64,000 nucleotides of DNA from an uncultured Roseobacter sp. (lineage in GTDB: Bacteria > Pseudomonadota > Alphaproteobacteria > Rhodobacterales > Rhodobacteraceae), in the NCBI GenBank assembly GCA_947488305.1, contig CANKZM010000002.1, positions 496,001 through 560,000 on the forward strand, written 5' to 3'. Numbering within the stretch: the first letter of the stretch is position 1; every line of letters starts with the position of its first letter. Positions 1-9,133 of this stretch are shown here, in pieces. The notes beneath the pieces are model-generated. The model ran no database searches, was not told the origin of the DNA, and saw only the letters and a program-made list of their open reading frames with translations. Position numbers and translations under genes: made by a program.

Positions 1-1
1 C

Positions 2-1453
2 GATGAGATCGCGCCAATGTGGTTCCTGATGCAGTTTCAGGGTCGGTTTGTGTTTCCGGTTCCGGAGCTCGTAACCAGCGTTGACGAAATTGCGCAGAGC
101 TTCAGACGTCCTTATTTTGCAATTTTTTCTGAAAGCACCCGCCCGGATGTGTTGATCAGAAAGCTCAAGAAAACGGGCCTTGTGGCTGAACCAAAAGACG
201 GAACACTTCTGCTCCACCCGTTTCTGCCAGCCATTATTCCGCATCCCTACAATTGCGATCCTTACCGCAGCGAGGATGCGGTCAATCTATTGCACGCTGC
301 CAAAAGCTTCATGGCGCAATATGCCTGGCTGGCCTCCGGCGAGACTTCGAAATTTGTGCCGGAAATGGGTCGGTCTCATCCGGCCTCGCGTTTGCATCTG
401 CACAGTTTGCACAACGCATGGTATTCTATTGCGGGCGATGATGTGGTGATCCCGGACTATGTCCTGAAGCTTGGCCGCAAACTGCGCGTCATGCTCGAAC
501 ATCTGCCCGATGACAACGCCCGCCAGCACCTGATCGACCGGATGACAAAGGTGTTTGATGATTATCCGCCGGAGGATACCGCGGACGGGCAACGACTGGC
601 GCTGGATTGGGTCAACGAACAACTCTCCATCGCGCTGGCGGACCATGACAAGGAAAAGGCACAGGTATTGTCGCAACAGGTCGCCGACATGGAAGGCAAA
701 CTTGAGGCCGTGGCAGCCGATGATGCACAGGCAAGCGAAGACTACGCCCGAAGGCTTAACGCAGAGGCTTCGTTCGACAACCATTGGAAAGCGGGCAAGG
801 CCCTCGCGCAAGACGATCCGGAAACGGCGTCCCAGGCATTTGCCAGCGCATTTCAGGCTGCTGGCAATGACATTTCCAGGCAAGCTTTAGCAGCTCTGGA
901 ATTGGCCCGTCTGACCAGCACGCGCAAGGAAGTGCTTGATCTGGATACCGCCGAGACTTTTGCGACATTGGCGTATAACGGGTTCGTTGACCTGTCCAAG
1001 GCAAATCTGGTCGAACGCGGACGTGTCAGCGAGGCGGCTTTGACCGCGTCGAGGATCGCTCTCGAACTTGCGCGGCGAGACAACAACCTTGAGGAAAAGC
1101 AAACTGATGGCCTCGCATTTGCGATCATGGCAAGGGACGACGCGTCAAATAAGAATGAGGAAGCTCTCGCCGCCTTCAACTTCGGAAACTGGTTGCGCCA
1201 ACTTCGGAAACATGGCGCTGCGGAGGAATTCATAAAGGCATCAAGCCTCTTTGAAGAGATCGGCAATGAGCGAAACAAGGCCAGGTCCCTGTTGTTCTAC
1301 GGTGTCGCGCTGTTCGAAAGTAAAGGGACCGAAAATGCGCTTGATCCCATTAATCGCGCCAGGGTGCTTTTCGAAAAACTGAATGACAAGGAAAGCCTTG
1401 ATCTGACGGATGTTTATCTTGAGCATATCACAGCGGCACTGAACTCACAGTGA
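2..1453 (+). CDS. C-terminal part of a TPR-like helical-repeat protein, cut by the window edge
   Basis: The frame is open from base 2 to the stop at 1453, and the first in-frame ATG (17) has no Shine-Dalgarno, so this is probably the 3' end of a longer gene. About 35-80 residues after that ATG, a stretch containing LKKTGLV and LLLHPFLP looks like a winged-helix element. From roughly residue 195 to the end the protein is Ala/Leu/Glu-rich, with repeated helix pairs (ALAAFNFGNWLRQLRKHGAA; ARSLLFYGVALFES) typical of TPR repeats. Winged helix followed by TPR is the usual C-terminal layout of STAND NTPases, but the NTPase part would lie outside the window, so that reading is inference. An unrelated TPR scaffold is equally possible. 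No catalytic residues can be assigned. Confidence 0.7.
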   Translation, partial: DEIAPMWFLMQFQGRFVFPVPELVTSVDEIAQSFRRPYFAIFSESTRPDVLIRKLKKTGLVAEPKDGTLLLHPFLPAIIPHPYNCDPYRSEDAVNLLHAAKSFMAQYAWLASGETSKFVPEMGRSHPASRLHLHSLHNAWYSIAGDDVVIPDYVLKLGRKLRVMLEHLPDDNARQHLIDRMTKVFDDYPPEDTADGQRLALDWVNEQLSIALADHDKEKAQVLSQQVADMEGKLEAVAADDAQASEDYARRLNAEASFDNHWKAGKALAQDDPETASQAFASAFQAAGNDISRQALAALELARLTSTRKEVLDLDTAETFATLAYNGFVDLSKANLVERGRVSEAALTASRIALELARRDNNLEEKQTDGLAFAIMARDDASNKNEEALAAFNFGNWLRQLRKHGAAEEFIKASSLFEEIGNERNKARSLLFYGVALFESKGTENALDPINRARVLFEKLNDKESLDLTDVYLEHITAALNSQ

Positions 1454-1530
1454 AACCAATAATCTTCCGTCACGGGGGCGGTGTTTAGCTTCCGCTGGTC
1501 TCGCATTGGATGCGTTTGGGGCAAGTGTTT

Positions 1531-2601
1531 ATGAAACGACGACAAGTTTTGCAAAGCGTTGGGGCGATTGGGTTGATGAGTGCGATGAGTAGAGTATCGG
1601 CGGGCGTAAATGATGGGTTCTTTGTGCCAGCAGAGGAGTCGCCGCATCAACGAACCTTTATGCAGTGGCCCGTCAATCGCCGTGTCTATTCCGATCCGGC
1701 TTTCCTCGAAGCGACACAAATGACCATTGCGGAGATTGCCAATACGATCAGTTCATTCGAACCGGTTACGATGCTGGCAGCAGCTGAAGACCACGAGAAA
1801 GCGCGCCGAATGCTGGGTAGTGCGGTCGTGCTCTGGGATATTCCCACTGAAGACCTTTGGTGCCGGGATGCAGGGCCGATCTTTTTGGTGAATGACGCGG
1901 GCCAGCTTGCCGTCAGCCATATTCAGTTCAACGGCTGGGGAGAGAAACAAATCAATCAACGCGATTCCCAGATCGCGCGGCTTGTGGCGGAACGTCTTGG
2001 CCTTTCGCTCCTTCCGACCGGGCTGCGTGGAGAGGCCGGTGGAGTCGAGCATGATGGTGAAGGTCTTTTGATAGCGCATGAAAGCAGTTGGGTGAATGAG
2101 AACCGCAACCCCGGGCTATCGCGCGACGAGATCGAAAGGCGTTTGCTGGCCGCTTACGGGGCGACCCGCATGATTTGGTCTGATGGTATGTCGGGAGAGG
2201 ACATAACAGACTACCACATAGACAGCCTTGCGCGTTTGACGGCACCACAGCGCGTGTTGATAAACTTGCCTGACAAAGTGGACAGGAACGACCCTTTCCA
2301 CATTGCTGCGCTGGAAACCTACGACCGATTGATTGAAGAGGGTTTGGACGTCGAGGTTATCCCGGAGCCGCGACGACCAAGGGTGCGGAGTTTTGATTTT
2401 GTGGCTTCCTATGCAAATTACTACCTGTGCAACGGTGCAGTAATTGCGCCTGAGTTTGGCGACCGAAAGACGGATGCAATTGCGATCGAAGCTTTAGCAA
2501 ACCACTTTCCTGATCGGGAAATTGTTACCCTCAATGTCGATCCGCTCGGTGAGCTTGGGGGTGGTATCCATTGCGCGACCCAGCAAATGCCCGCGACGTG
2601 A
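1531..2601 (+). CDS. agmatine deiminase / peptidylarginine deiminase family protein with Tat-like leader
   Basis: A 356-aa member of the guanidino-group-modifying deiminase family, which converts agmatine to N-carbamoylputrescine and ammonia. Family landmarks are present: TEDLWCRDAGP, DYHIDSLARL, and the C-terminal GGGIHCATQQ, whose Cys (about residue 348) would be the nucleophile. I chose ATG 1531 rather than 1510 because the protein then opens with KRRQVLQSVGAIGLMSA, a twin-arginine-type leader ending near VSA-GV. Most agmatine deiminases are cytoplasmic, so the leader is unusual and suggests action in the periplasm. The gene stands alone, converging on the ABC importer genes 12 bases downstream. 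Peptidyl-arginine or another guanidino substrate cannot be excluded. Confidence 0.85.
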   Translation: MKRRQVLQSVGAIGLMSAMSRVSAGVNDGFFVPAEESPHQRTFMQWPVNRRVYSDPAFLEATQMTIAEIANTISSFEPVTMLAAAEDHEKARRMLGSAVVLWDIPTEDLWCRDAGPIFLVNDAGQLAVSHIQFNGWGEKQINQRDSQIARLVAERLGLSLLPTGLRGEAGGVEHDGEGLLIAHESSWVNENRNPGLSRDEIERRLLAAYGATRMIWSDGMSGEDITDYHIDSLARLTAPQRVLINLPDKVDRNDPFHIAALETYDRLIEEGLDVEVIPEPRRPRVRSFDFVASYANYYLCNGAVIAPEFGDRKTDAIAIEALANHFPDREIVTLNVDPLGELGGGIHCATQQMPAT

Positions 2602-2612
2602 GACGCGCCTTT

Positions 2613-3767
2613 TCAGCTTTTGTAAGGATCAAGTGAAGCCCGCAGCCCATCACCAAGGAAGTTGAAGGCAAGGACAACAAAGATGATCGGAAGCATGGGG
2701 ATCGCCGTCCAAGGGTAGATCTCGATCGATGCGAGGTTTTGCGCATCGTTCAGCATCACGCCCCAGCTGACAGCGGGCGCGCGCAAGCCAAGCCCTAGAA
2801 AACTCAAGGCGGTTTCACCAAGGATCATTGCGGGGATCGACAGCGTTGCCGAGGCGATGAGATGCGACATGAAATTGGGCAGCAGGTGTTTTCGAATGAC
2901 CCGGCTGGGCTTTGCGCCCATCATCTCTGCCGCGCGTACATATTCTTCTTCCCGAAGAGACAGGAATTTCGAACGCACTGCCCGCGCCAATCCGGGCCAG
3001 TCGAGAATGCCCAGTATGATCGAAATTATGAAGAATACCGATACAGGGCTCCAGTTCGACGGCACCGCGGCTGACAGAGCCAGCCAAAGCGGGAGTTCCG
3101 GCAGGGAGCGCAGGATCTCGATCATCCGGTTTATGACCCAGTCGGTTCGCCCGCCGAAATACCCAGCGATGGAGCCAAAGAAGATGCCCAGAACAAAGGA
3201 TACGGTGATCCCGATCAGCCCGACGGTCAGAGAGAGTTGCGCACCATAGAGGATCCGGCTGAAGACATCTCGTCCCAACCTGTCAGAACCCCATAAGAAT
3301 ACCGTCGCGTCCTCTGGAGCGCAAAACAGATGGGTGGTTGAAGGAACAAAACCAAACAGGTTGTATTGAGTGCCCTCGCAGAAGAACTCCAGTGGCATCG
3401 GCGTTGTTTCGTCGCGTTCGTATGTCCAGCGAAAATTCACCAGATCCGCCGACGCGGTGACTGGATAAACGTAGGGCCCAATGAACTTTCCTTCATGCCA
3501 CAGGTTGATGGATTGTGGCGGTGCATAAAGGTAGTCGGCGCTGCGTTCATTGGGCGTATAGGGGGCGACAAAGCCGGCAATGGGCAGGATCAGATAACAC
3601 AGCAACAAGAAGGTGCCTGAAATCAAGCCAAGCTTGTGACGTTTGAATTTCCGCCAAACAAGAACCCAGTTTGGCGCGTCCATATCCGAACGCTCGAGAG
3701 CGCTGAGGTCCACCTCATCGGTGTATGGGGCATCGTCTACAAAACGTCCGTCAGGCAGTTGCGTCAT
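2613..3767 (-). CDS. ABC transporter permease, OppC/DppC type
   Basis: Inner-membrane permease (384 aa) of a family-5 peptide/opine-type importer. A cytoplasmic N-terminus is followed by one membrane span (about residues 52-72) and then a long loop of roughly 100 residues before WGSDRLGRDVFSR and the remaining spans. The EEYVRAAEMMGAKPSRVIRK segment is the EAA loop that docks on the ATPase. Last gene of a four-gene leftward operon; its start overlaps the end of the other permease gene by 4 bases (ATGA-type), indicating translational coupling. The long N-terminal loop resembles YejE-type permeases, but the substrate cannot be read from sequence. Confidence 0.9.
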   Translation of the reverse strand: MTQLPDGRFVDDAPYTDEVDLSALERSDMDAPNWVLVWRKFKRHKLGLISGTFLLLCYLILPIAGFVAPYTPNERSADYLYAPPQSINLWHEGKFIGPYVYPVTASADLVNFRWTYERDETTPMPLEFFCEGTQYNLFGFVPSTTHLFCAPEDATVFLWGSDRLGRDVFSRILYGAQLSLTVGLIGITVSFVLGIFFGSIAGYFGGRTDWVINRMIEILRSLPELPLWLALSAAVPSNWSPVSVFFIISIILGILDWPGLARAVRSKFLSLREEEYVRAAEMMGAKPSRVIRKHLLPNFMSHLIASATLSIPAMILGETALSFLGLGLRAPAVSWGVMLNDAQNLASIEIYPWTAIPMLPIIFVVLAFNFLGDGLRASLDPYKS

Positions 3768-4792
3768 GTTCCACGCGCCCCATAGCGGATGCGAGGGTCA
3801 AGCAGGACAAGCAGCAGATCAGAAATCATCGTGCCGATCAGAGTCAACAAGGCGACAAACATCAGGATAAAGCCCGCAAGGAACTGGTCCTGACTTTTCA
3901 GAGCAGTCAACAGGGACGGGCCAATGGTTTGTAGGCCCAGAACAACCGAGACCAGAACCGACCCCGAAACCATTGCAGGAAGCAGGTTGCCAATATCAGC
4001 GACAAACGGATTGAACGCCATGCGCAGAGGGTACTTCGAAAGCAGCTTCGACGGCGCAAGACCTTTGGCTTTTGCGGTTTCGACATAGGGTTTACTCAAT
4101 TCGTCGAGCATATTGGCGCGCAGCCTTTGCATCATTGCAGCAGCGCCTGACGTCCCAATCACGAAGGTGGGTACGATCAGGTGAATGAGCACCGACTTCA
4201 CCTTTTCCCACGACATGGGCTCGCCTTCGAACTGCGGGTCCATCAACCCGCCGATGGGGAGATCAAAGTACTTGTTCCCATAATAGAAGAGCATCAGGGC
4301 CAGCAAGAAGTTCGGCGTCGCCAGGCCCAGATAGCCAACGAAGGCGGCCGAGTAATCGACCCAAGTCTCAGATTTGGCGGCGGCAATGACACCAAGCGGT
4401 AAGGCCACCATGTAGACGAACAAAACAGCAGCCAGATTGACCAGAACGGTCAGCCAGAGGGCGTCGCCTACAATCTCGCTGACGGGGCGATCAAACTCGA
4501 AAGACCAGCCAAAATTGCCCTGAATGAGCCCGTACCACCCCTGCGGGCCGGGTGCCATGCCTACCCAGATCAGGTATTGCTCCCAGATCGGGCGATCGAG
4601 CGCATATTCAGTTCGCAGAAACTCCGCCTTCGCGACCCCTTCCGCCTGACCCGTAGCGCGAAGCTCCGCGATCTGGTTGCTGAGATAGTCACCGGGCGGC
4701 AAGTTGATGATCACAAAGATCAGGATTGAAACTGCCCAGAGCGTGAGCAGCATCGTGATGAACCGATAAATGGCGTAGCGCAGGAACATCAT
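3764..4792 (-). CDS. ABC transporter permease, OppB/DppB type
   Basis: Partner permease of 342 aa with the classical OppB layout: an N-terminal span (RFITMLLTLWAVSILIFVII), a periplasmic loop, then five spans. The EAA loop includes YVETAKAKGLAPSKLLSKYP. Two adjacent ATGs (4792 and 4789) are possible starts; the first overlaps the TGA of the binding-protein gene as ATGA. It would form a heterodimer with the downstream OppC-type permease and receive substrate from the binding protein encoded just upstream. Confidence 0.9.
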   Translation of the reverse strand: MMFLRYAIYRFITMLLTLWAVSILIFVIINLPPGDYLSNQIAELRATGQAEGVAKAEFLRTEYALDRPIWEQYLIWVGMAPGPQGWYGLIQGNFGWSFEFDRPVSEIVGDALWLTVLVNLAAVLFVYMVALPLGVIAAAKSETWVDYSAAFVGYLGLATPNFLLALMLFYYGNKYFDLPIGGLMDPQFEGEPMSWEKVKSVLIHLIVPTFVIGTSGAAAMMQRLRANMLDELSKPYVETAKAKGLAPSKLLSKYPLRMAFNPFVADIGNLLPAMVSGSVLVSVVLGLQTIGPSLLTALKSQDQFLAGFILMFVALLTLIGTMISDLLLVLLDPRIRYGARGT

Positions 4793-6714
4793 TGGGTGAG
4801 CTGCTGAAACGGGTCTTCGTAGTAGAATTCATCAATGCGGTGGATGCCGAAATGGGCACCGGGGTCCCATGCCCATTTCCCGCGTTCCGGCACGTTCTGC
4901 AACCTGTCCGACACCACAATCGGCTGTGGCGCCTGGGAGAGGATGCCAATTCCAAATTGATGGTCCGCGTGAATGGTCAGCATTTCCCGCCAAATCTGTT
5001 CGCGCAGAACGCTGTCCTGCGTGTGGCTCCAGTCATAGCTCAACTCCATCAGGCGTTCGGCCTCTGCCATATCCGGGGCTTCGCCAACTTCTCCGCCGGT
5101 CTGGTAATACTGGCCCCATTTTGGCCAGGCGAAAAATTCCTGGTGTTTAGGGGCAAGATATTCCGGTGACGTATATTCCTGTGGCAGCCCATTGTCCCAG
5201 CCATACCAGACGGCAGCCATGCTCAGGCCGGAGTACACCCGGTTGCGCAGGATGTCCCGATCAAGAGGCCGCATGATCAGCTTGATGCCGATTTCTCGCC
5301 ATGTGTCGGTGACAATTGCCAGAGCGTTTTCGACCTCTTTGCGTTCGCCTGCCGTCTCAATGATGAATTCCATCGGCCTTCCATCCGGGAGAAGGCGAAT
5401 GCCGTCAGGGCGTCGCTCTGTCAGGCCCATCTCGTCGAGCAGAGCATTTGCCTTGGCCGGGTAGTAAATGGACCAGCGGTACAAATTGGCTGTTTCATGA
5501 AATGGGCTTTGCGGCAGTGCGGTCATGCCCCCTTCGGTTGCCAATCCAAAATAGAGCGCCCTGTTGATCATGCGGCGGTCAATGCCAAGTGACAGCGCGC
5601 GCCTGAACCGGACGTCCCGTATCACTTCACGCCACATCGGATCGGCAAAATTGAGGTTCGGATAAATCGTTATCTGGTTGGCGGCTCCGTTGGCCCAAAG
5701 CAATGTGCGGTAGCCAGCGCCATCCACTTCGCCTTTCTTCAGGATCGAAATGTCAGGGAAATCGAGGCCCCGCGCCTGTAGGTCGACTTCTCCGGCATTG
5801 GCTTTGGCGGCGATCAACCCGCCGCCCACAATCGTCATTTCTACAATGTCGATGTAGGGAAGTTGCACACCTTTGGCATCAATGCGGTGATAGTAGGGAT
5901 TGCGTACAAAAAGGTTACGGCTGGACTTTCCGGTTGACGCATTCATCCATGGTTGCAGCGTCGGCAGGTCCGGGTTGTCAAATTTGTACATATTGTCCAG
6001 ACCGTTATGCAAAGCGGCCCAAGTGCGTACTCGGGCCTTTTTGATGGCGCGTTTTAGGGTCTTCTGGTCTGTGAATTCAGCGTGAAATTGCTTGAGGTAA
6101 TGCGCTGGCCGGTAGATGAAAAACGGGCTGGCCTGCGCGAGCAACTGAAGAAAACCCGGATTGGCATAGGGCCACTCGATGACGACGGTATAGTCATCCG
6201 GAAACGACATTTCTGCCAGAATGCCATCGACGAACAGGTTTTGCGGCGGCCCCGATGGACTCAGCTCCTTATTTTGCGCGACATGTTTCCAGTAGTATTC
6301 AAAGTCAGCAGAGGTGAACGGATGCCCATCAGACCATTTGTGCCCACGGCGCAGGTGAAGCGTAAACTTACGCCCTTCTTCGACCTCAACATCGCGTAGG
6401 ATATCGGGATAAATCTCGTAATTCTCGTCATAGCCGACCAGTCTGGCATAGCCGTAAACCACCATCTGTCGAACATCCTTGGAGCGAGACACGAGCGTCC
6501 GCAAGGTGCCGCCCTCACGCCCAAAGCTCCGACCCTTCGCTTCAAGGTCAACAACGAGAGGGTCGAGCGGGAGGCGTTCTGAAACCGGGGGGAGTGAGCC
6601 ATTTGCTACTTCCTGCCCCCAGAAACTGCTTTCTTGAACCTCGGGCAATTCCGATGCGAATAAGGGCAGGGTAAAGGCAGCAGTGAAGACAAGAGTGATG
6701 AATGCTCTAAACAT
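4789..6714 (-). CDS. ABC transporter family-5 extracellular solute-binding protein
   Basis: Periplasmic binding protein of about 641 aa. ATG 6714 was chosen because it gives a clean Sec signal peptide (MFRAFITLVFTAAFTLPLFA-SE); the frame remains open further upstream, inside the ATPase gene. The family-5 core is visible: a domain around SPSGPPQNLFVDG and LHLRRGHKWSDGHPFTSADF, and the hinge region with DVRFRRALSLGIDRR. It is larger than typical DppA/OppA proteins (about 540 aa), as in YejA and rhizobial opine binding proteins. The start overlaps the ATPase stop by 8 bases. Oligopeptides or opine-like amino acid conjugates are the likely ligands; which one is unknown. Confidence 0.9.
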   Translation of the reverse strand: MFRAFITLVFTAAFTLPLFASELPEVQESSFWGQEVANGSLPPVSERLPLDPLVVDLEAKGRSFGREGGTLRTLVSRSKDVRQMVVYGYARLVGYDENYEIYPDILRDVEVEEGRKFTLHLRRGHKWSDGHPFTSADFEYYWKHVAQNKELSPSGPPQNLFVDGILAEMSFPDDYTVVIEWPYANPGFLQLLAQASPFFIYRPAHYLKQFHAEFTDQKTLKRAIKKARVRTWAALHNGLDNMYKFDNPDLPTLQPWMNASTGKSSRNLFVRNPYYHRIDAKGVQLPYIDIVEMTIVGGGLIAAKANAGEVDLQARGLDFPDISILKKGEVDGAGYRTLLWANGAANQITIYPNLNFADPMWREVIRDVRFRRALSLGIDRRMINRALYFGLATEGGMTALPQSPFHETANLYRWSIYYPAKANALLDEMGLTERRPDGIRLLPDGRPMEFIIETAGERKEVENALAIVTDTWREIGIKLIMRPLDRDILRNRVYSGLSMAAVWYGWDNGLPQEYTSPEYLAPKHQEFFAWPKWGQYYQTGGEVGEAPDMAEAERLMELSYDWSHTQDSVLREQIWREMLTIHADHQFGIGILSQAPQPIVVSDRLQNVPERGKWAWDPGAHFGIHRIDEFYYEDPFQQLTQ

Positions 6715-8479
6715 GGCAACGTACCTTATGACCGGGTTCCAACTCTTGCAGAGCAGGGGCAGCAACGCCTTCAAACCTGAATTCGTCTGGCCAGCTTGCA
6801 GGGGAACCGGCCCCTTTGGCAACTAAATTGAGGTCTATGGGGCGGTTGATATCAGGTGTGGGCTGTGCAGCGATCAAGGCGCGGGTATAAGGATGCCTCG
6901 GATCGTAAAACAGCGTGTCAGGCGCTGCCTGCTCTACAACGACGCCTTGCCGCATCACGGCCACTTCATCCGCTATGCGCGCGACAACGGCCAGATCGTG
7001 GCTGATAAACAGATAGGAAAGCCCCATACGGTCCCGGATATCTTCAAGCAGGGACAGGATTTGTTCTTGCACGGAAACGTCCAGGGCCGATGTCGGCTCG
7101 TCACAGACCAGCAGCACGGGATCCAGCGTAAGAGCACGCGCAATGGACAACCGCTGCCGCTGACCACCGGAGAAGGCGTGAGGGTACCTGGAGAGCATGG
7201 AAGAGTTCAACCCAACCCAGCGCAACATTTCCTCTGCTTTTTCACGGCGCTCGCTACGCGTTCCGATGTCGTGAATTTCCATCGGTTCGGTCATGGTCTG
7301 ATGGATACGCATGCGGGGCGACAACGATGAGTAGGGGTCTTGAAAGACCATCTGGGCCTGACGTTGAAAGGCCACTCTCTCTGCCGGTGACATCGCGTTG
7401 ATATGGATCGGGTCTTGATCTTGCGATGGTCTGAAGATTACGTCGCTTCCGGGATCGGGCACCTCGGCGCCGAGGGCGATCCGCGCGCAGGTTGTTTTGC
7501 CTGAGCCACTTTCGCCCACAACGGCGACGGTTTTGCCTCGTTCCAATGTCAGGTTCACCTCGTGGCAGGCGGTGACAATCGTTGGCTGGCTCCATCCGCC
7601 CGAGCGCATCGTGAATGTTTTGGACACGTTGTGCATTTCAAGAATATGGTCAGTGCCACGTTCGGTGCGCGCGGGTTCTGCAACTTTTGGAATAGCCGGT
7701 GCCGCAGCAAAGAGCTTCTTTGTGTACCCGTGGGCGGGTGCGCCGAGTATGGCGGCGGCCGGGCCACTTTCCATGATGCGCCCCTTATTCATCACAACCA
7801 CAGATTCGGCCATATTGGCGACAACGCCGAGGTCATGCGTAACGAGGATCACCGCCATGCCGGTGTCCTGCTGCAAATCCTTGATCAGGCCCAGAACCTG
7901 CGCCTGTGTCGTCACGTCAAGGGCTGTGGTCGGTTCGTCAGCAATCAACAGATCAGGTTTGGCAACCATCGCCATTGCTATCATGGCGCGCTGTCGCATG
8001 CCCCCTGACATCTCGAACGGATAGGCGCGCCACACCCGTAAAGGATCCGGAAATCCAACGCGGTCAAAGGTTTCGAGAACTGCCGCCTTGGCATCTCGTT
8101 TCGTCATGTCACGGTGGAGCTTGAGAACCTCCGAGACTTGGTCTCCCAGTCGGTGAAGCGGCGAGAGAGAGCGCATAGGCTCTTGAAAAATCATCGAAAT
8201 CTGGTCGCCACGGATGCTGCGCATGGCGCGCTCGCTAATGTCCATCAGATCCACAGTGGGGCCATTGGGCGACGCAAAAGTGATGCTGCCACTGCGGATT
8301 TGCGCGACTTCCGGCAGTATTCGCAACACGGACCGGCACGTTATGGTTTTGCCGGACCCGCTCTCTCCGACCAGGGCCAGTGTCTCACCGGGCATAACCC
8401 GAAAATTCACATCCCGAACGACGGACTCCGCCGCGCCAAAGCCAATGCTGAGATCTGACACATCGAGCAACGGGGTCAT
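6707..8479 (-). CDS. ABC transporter ATP-binding protein with two fused ATPase domains
   Basis: A 590-aa fusion of two OppD/OppF-type ATPases, as in YejF and GsiA. Each half has a Walker A (GESGSGKT), a signature (MSGGMRQR in the first, FSGGQRQR in the second), a Walker B (LLIADEP, LLVCDEP) and a switch His (VTHDLGVVA, ISHDLAVVA). The linker around residues 260-285 carries the oligopeptide-transporter C-terminal extension. First gene of the leftward four-gene operon; the start may be ATG 8479 or the adjacent GTG 8482. Having the ATPase first and the permeases last is an uncommon order for this class. All catalytic motifs look intact. Confidence 0.92.
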   Translation of the reverse strand: MTPLLDVSDLSIGFGAAESVVRDVNFRVMPGETLALVGESGSGKTITCRSVLRILPEVAQIRSGSITFASPNGPTVDLMDISERAMRSIRGDQISMIFQEPMRSLSPLHRLGDQVSEVLKLHRDMTKRDAKAAVLETFDRVGFPDPLRVWRAYPFEMSGGMRQRAMIAMAMVAKPDLLIADEPTTALDVTTQAQVLGLIKDLQQDTGMAVILVTHDLGVVANMAESVVVMNKGRIMESGPAAAILGAPAHGYTKKLFAAAPAIPKVAEPARTERGTDHILEMHNVSKTFTMRSGGWSQPTIVTACHEVNLTLERGKTVAVVGESGSGKTTCARIALGAEVPDPGSDVIFRPSQDQDPIHINAMSPAERVAFQRQAQMVFQDPYSSLSPRMRIHQTMTEPMEIHDIGTRSERREKAEEMLRWVGLNSSMLSRYPHAFSGGQRQRLSIARALTLDPVLLVCDEPTSALDVSVQEQILSLLEDIRDRMGLSYLFISHDLAVVARIADEVAVMRQGVVVEQAAPDTLFYDPRHPYTRALIAAQPTPDINRPIDLNLVAKGAGSPASWPDEFRFEGVAAPALQELEPGHKVRCHV

Positions 8480-8641
8480 CACAGTCAGGGTATTTCCTCT
8501 TTTCGGCGCGTTTTTCTTTTGCGTACAGTCAACGCGATTTCAGGCCTGACGTCCAGCGCCGTGGAATGTGAATGGCATAGCACTATCAATTTTGTGATAA
8601 ACCGGGCATGTGAAATCCGTACCACAACAAGAAAGACAACC

Positions 8642-9133
8642 ATGAGCAGGCTGGATATCTTCATCAACCGTATGGTTTCACAACGCGCGTGCCTTGATCA
8701 CGCGGCAGCGATAACTCGGAACCTGCCCGGGCCCGTTTTTGAACTTGGTCTGGGAAACGGGCGGACCTACCACCACATGTGCGAAATCATGCCCGAGCGG
8801 GAGATTTACGTCTTTGAGCGCGCGATTGCGTCGCATCCTGACAGCACGCCGCCAGATGACAAAGTGATCCTGGGAGACGTGTTCGAAACATTGCCGGCTG
8901 CCCTAATGCGTTTCGGCGCCACGGCAGGCCTTATCCACGCTGATCTTGGAGGCCACGACGCGGAGAAAAACGATATTTTCGCGCGCCGAGTCTCGCCGCT
9001 TGTGGAGCCCCTTCTGGAAAAGGGCGCCTTGATGGTCTCAAGTGACAGAATGTACTTTGAAGGCTTGCGTGAAATTGACCTCCCGCCGGATGCGGTGCCG
9101 GGGCGCTGCTTCATCTACCAACGTGTCACCTGA
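8642..9133 (+). CDS. class I SAM-dependent methyltransferase-like protein
   Basis: A 163-aa protein. VFELGLGNGRTYHHM is a motif I of the SAM-binding Rossmann fold, followed by an acidic strand end (IYVFERAIA) and GLIHADLGGHD at the motif IV position. It is short for a methyltransferase and lacks an obvious substrate domain. I chose ATG 8642 because upstream in-frame sequence shows no homology-like character. The stop overlaps the ATG of the downstream fadJ-type gene as TGATG, so the two are translationally coupled, although no functional link is obvious. Substrate unknown. Confidence 0.75.
   Translation: MSRLDIFINRMVSQRACLDHAAAITRNLPGPVFELGLGNGRTYHHMCEIMPEREIYVFERAIASHPDSTPPDDKVILGDVFETLPAALMRFGATAGLIHADLGGHDAEKNDIFARRVSPLVEPLLEKGALMVSSDRMYFEGLREIDLPPDAVPGRCFIYQRVT

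Noticed and set aside
287-883. 198-codon minus-strand frame opposite the TPR-like protein
   Set aside because: No motif, no plausible start; codon composition looks like an antisense artefact.
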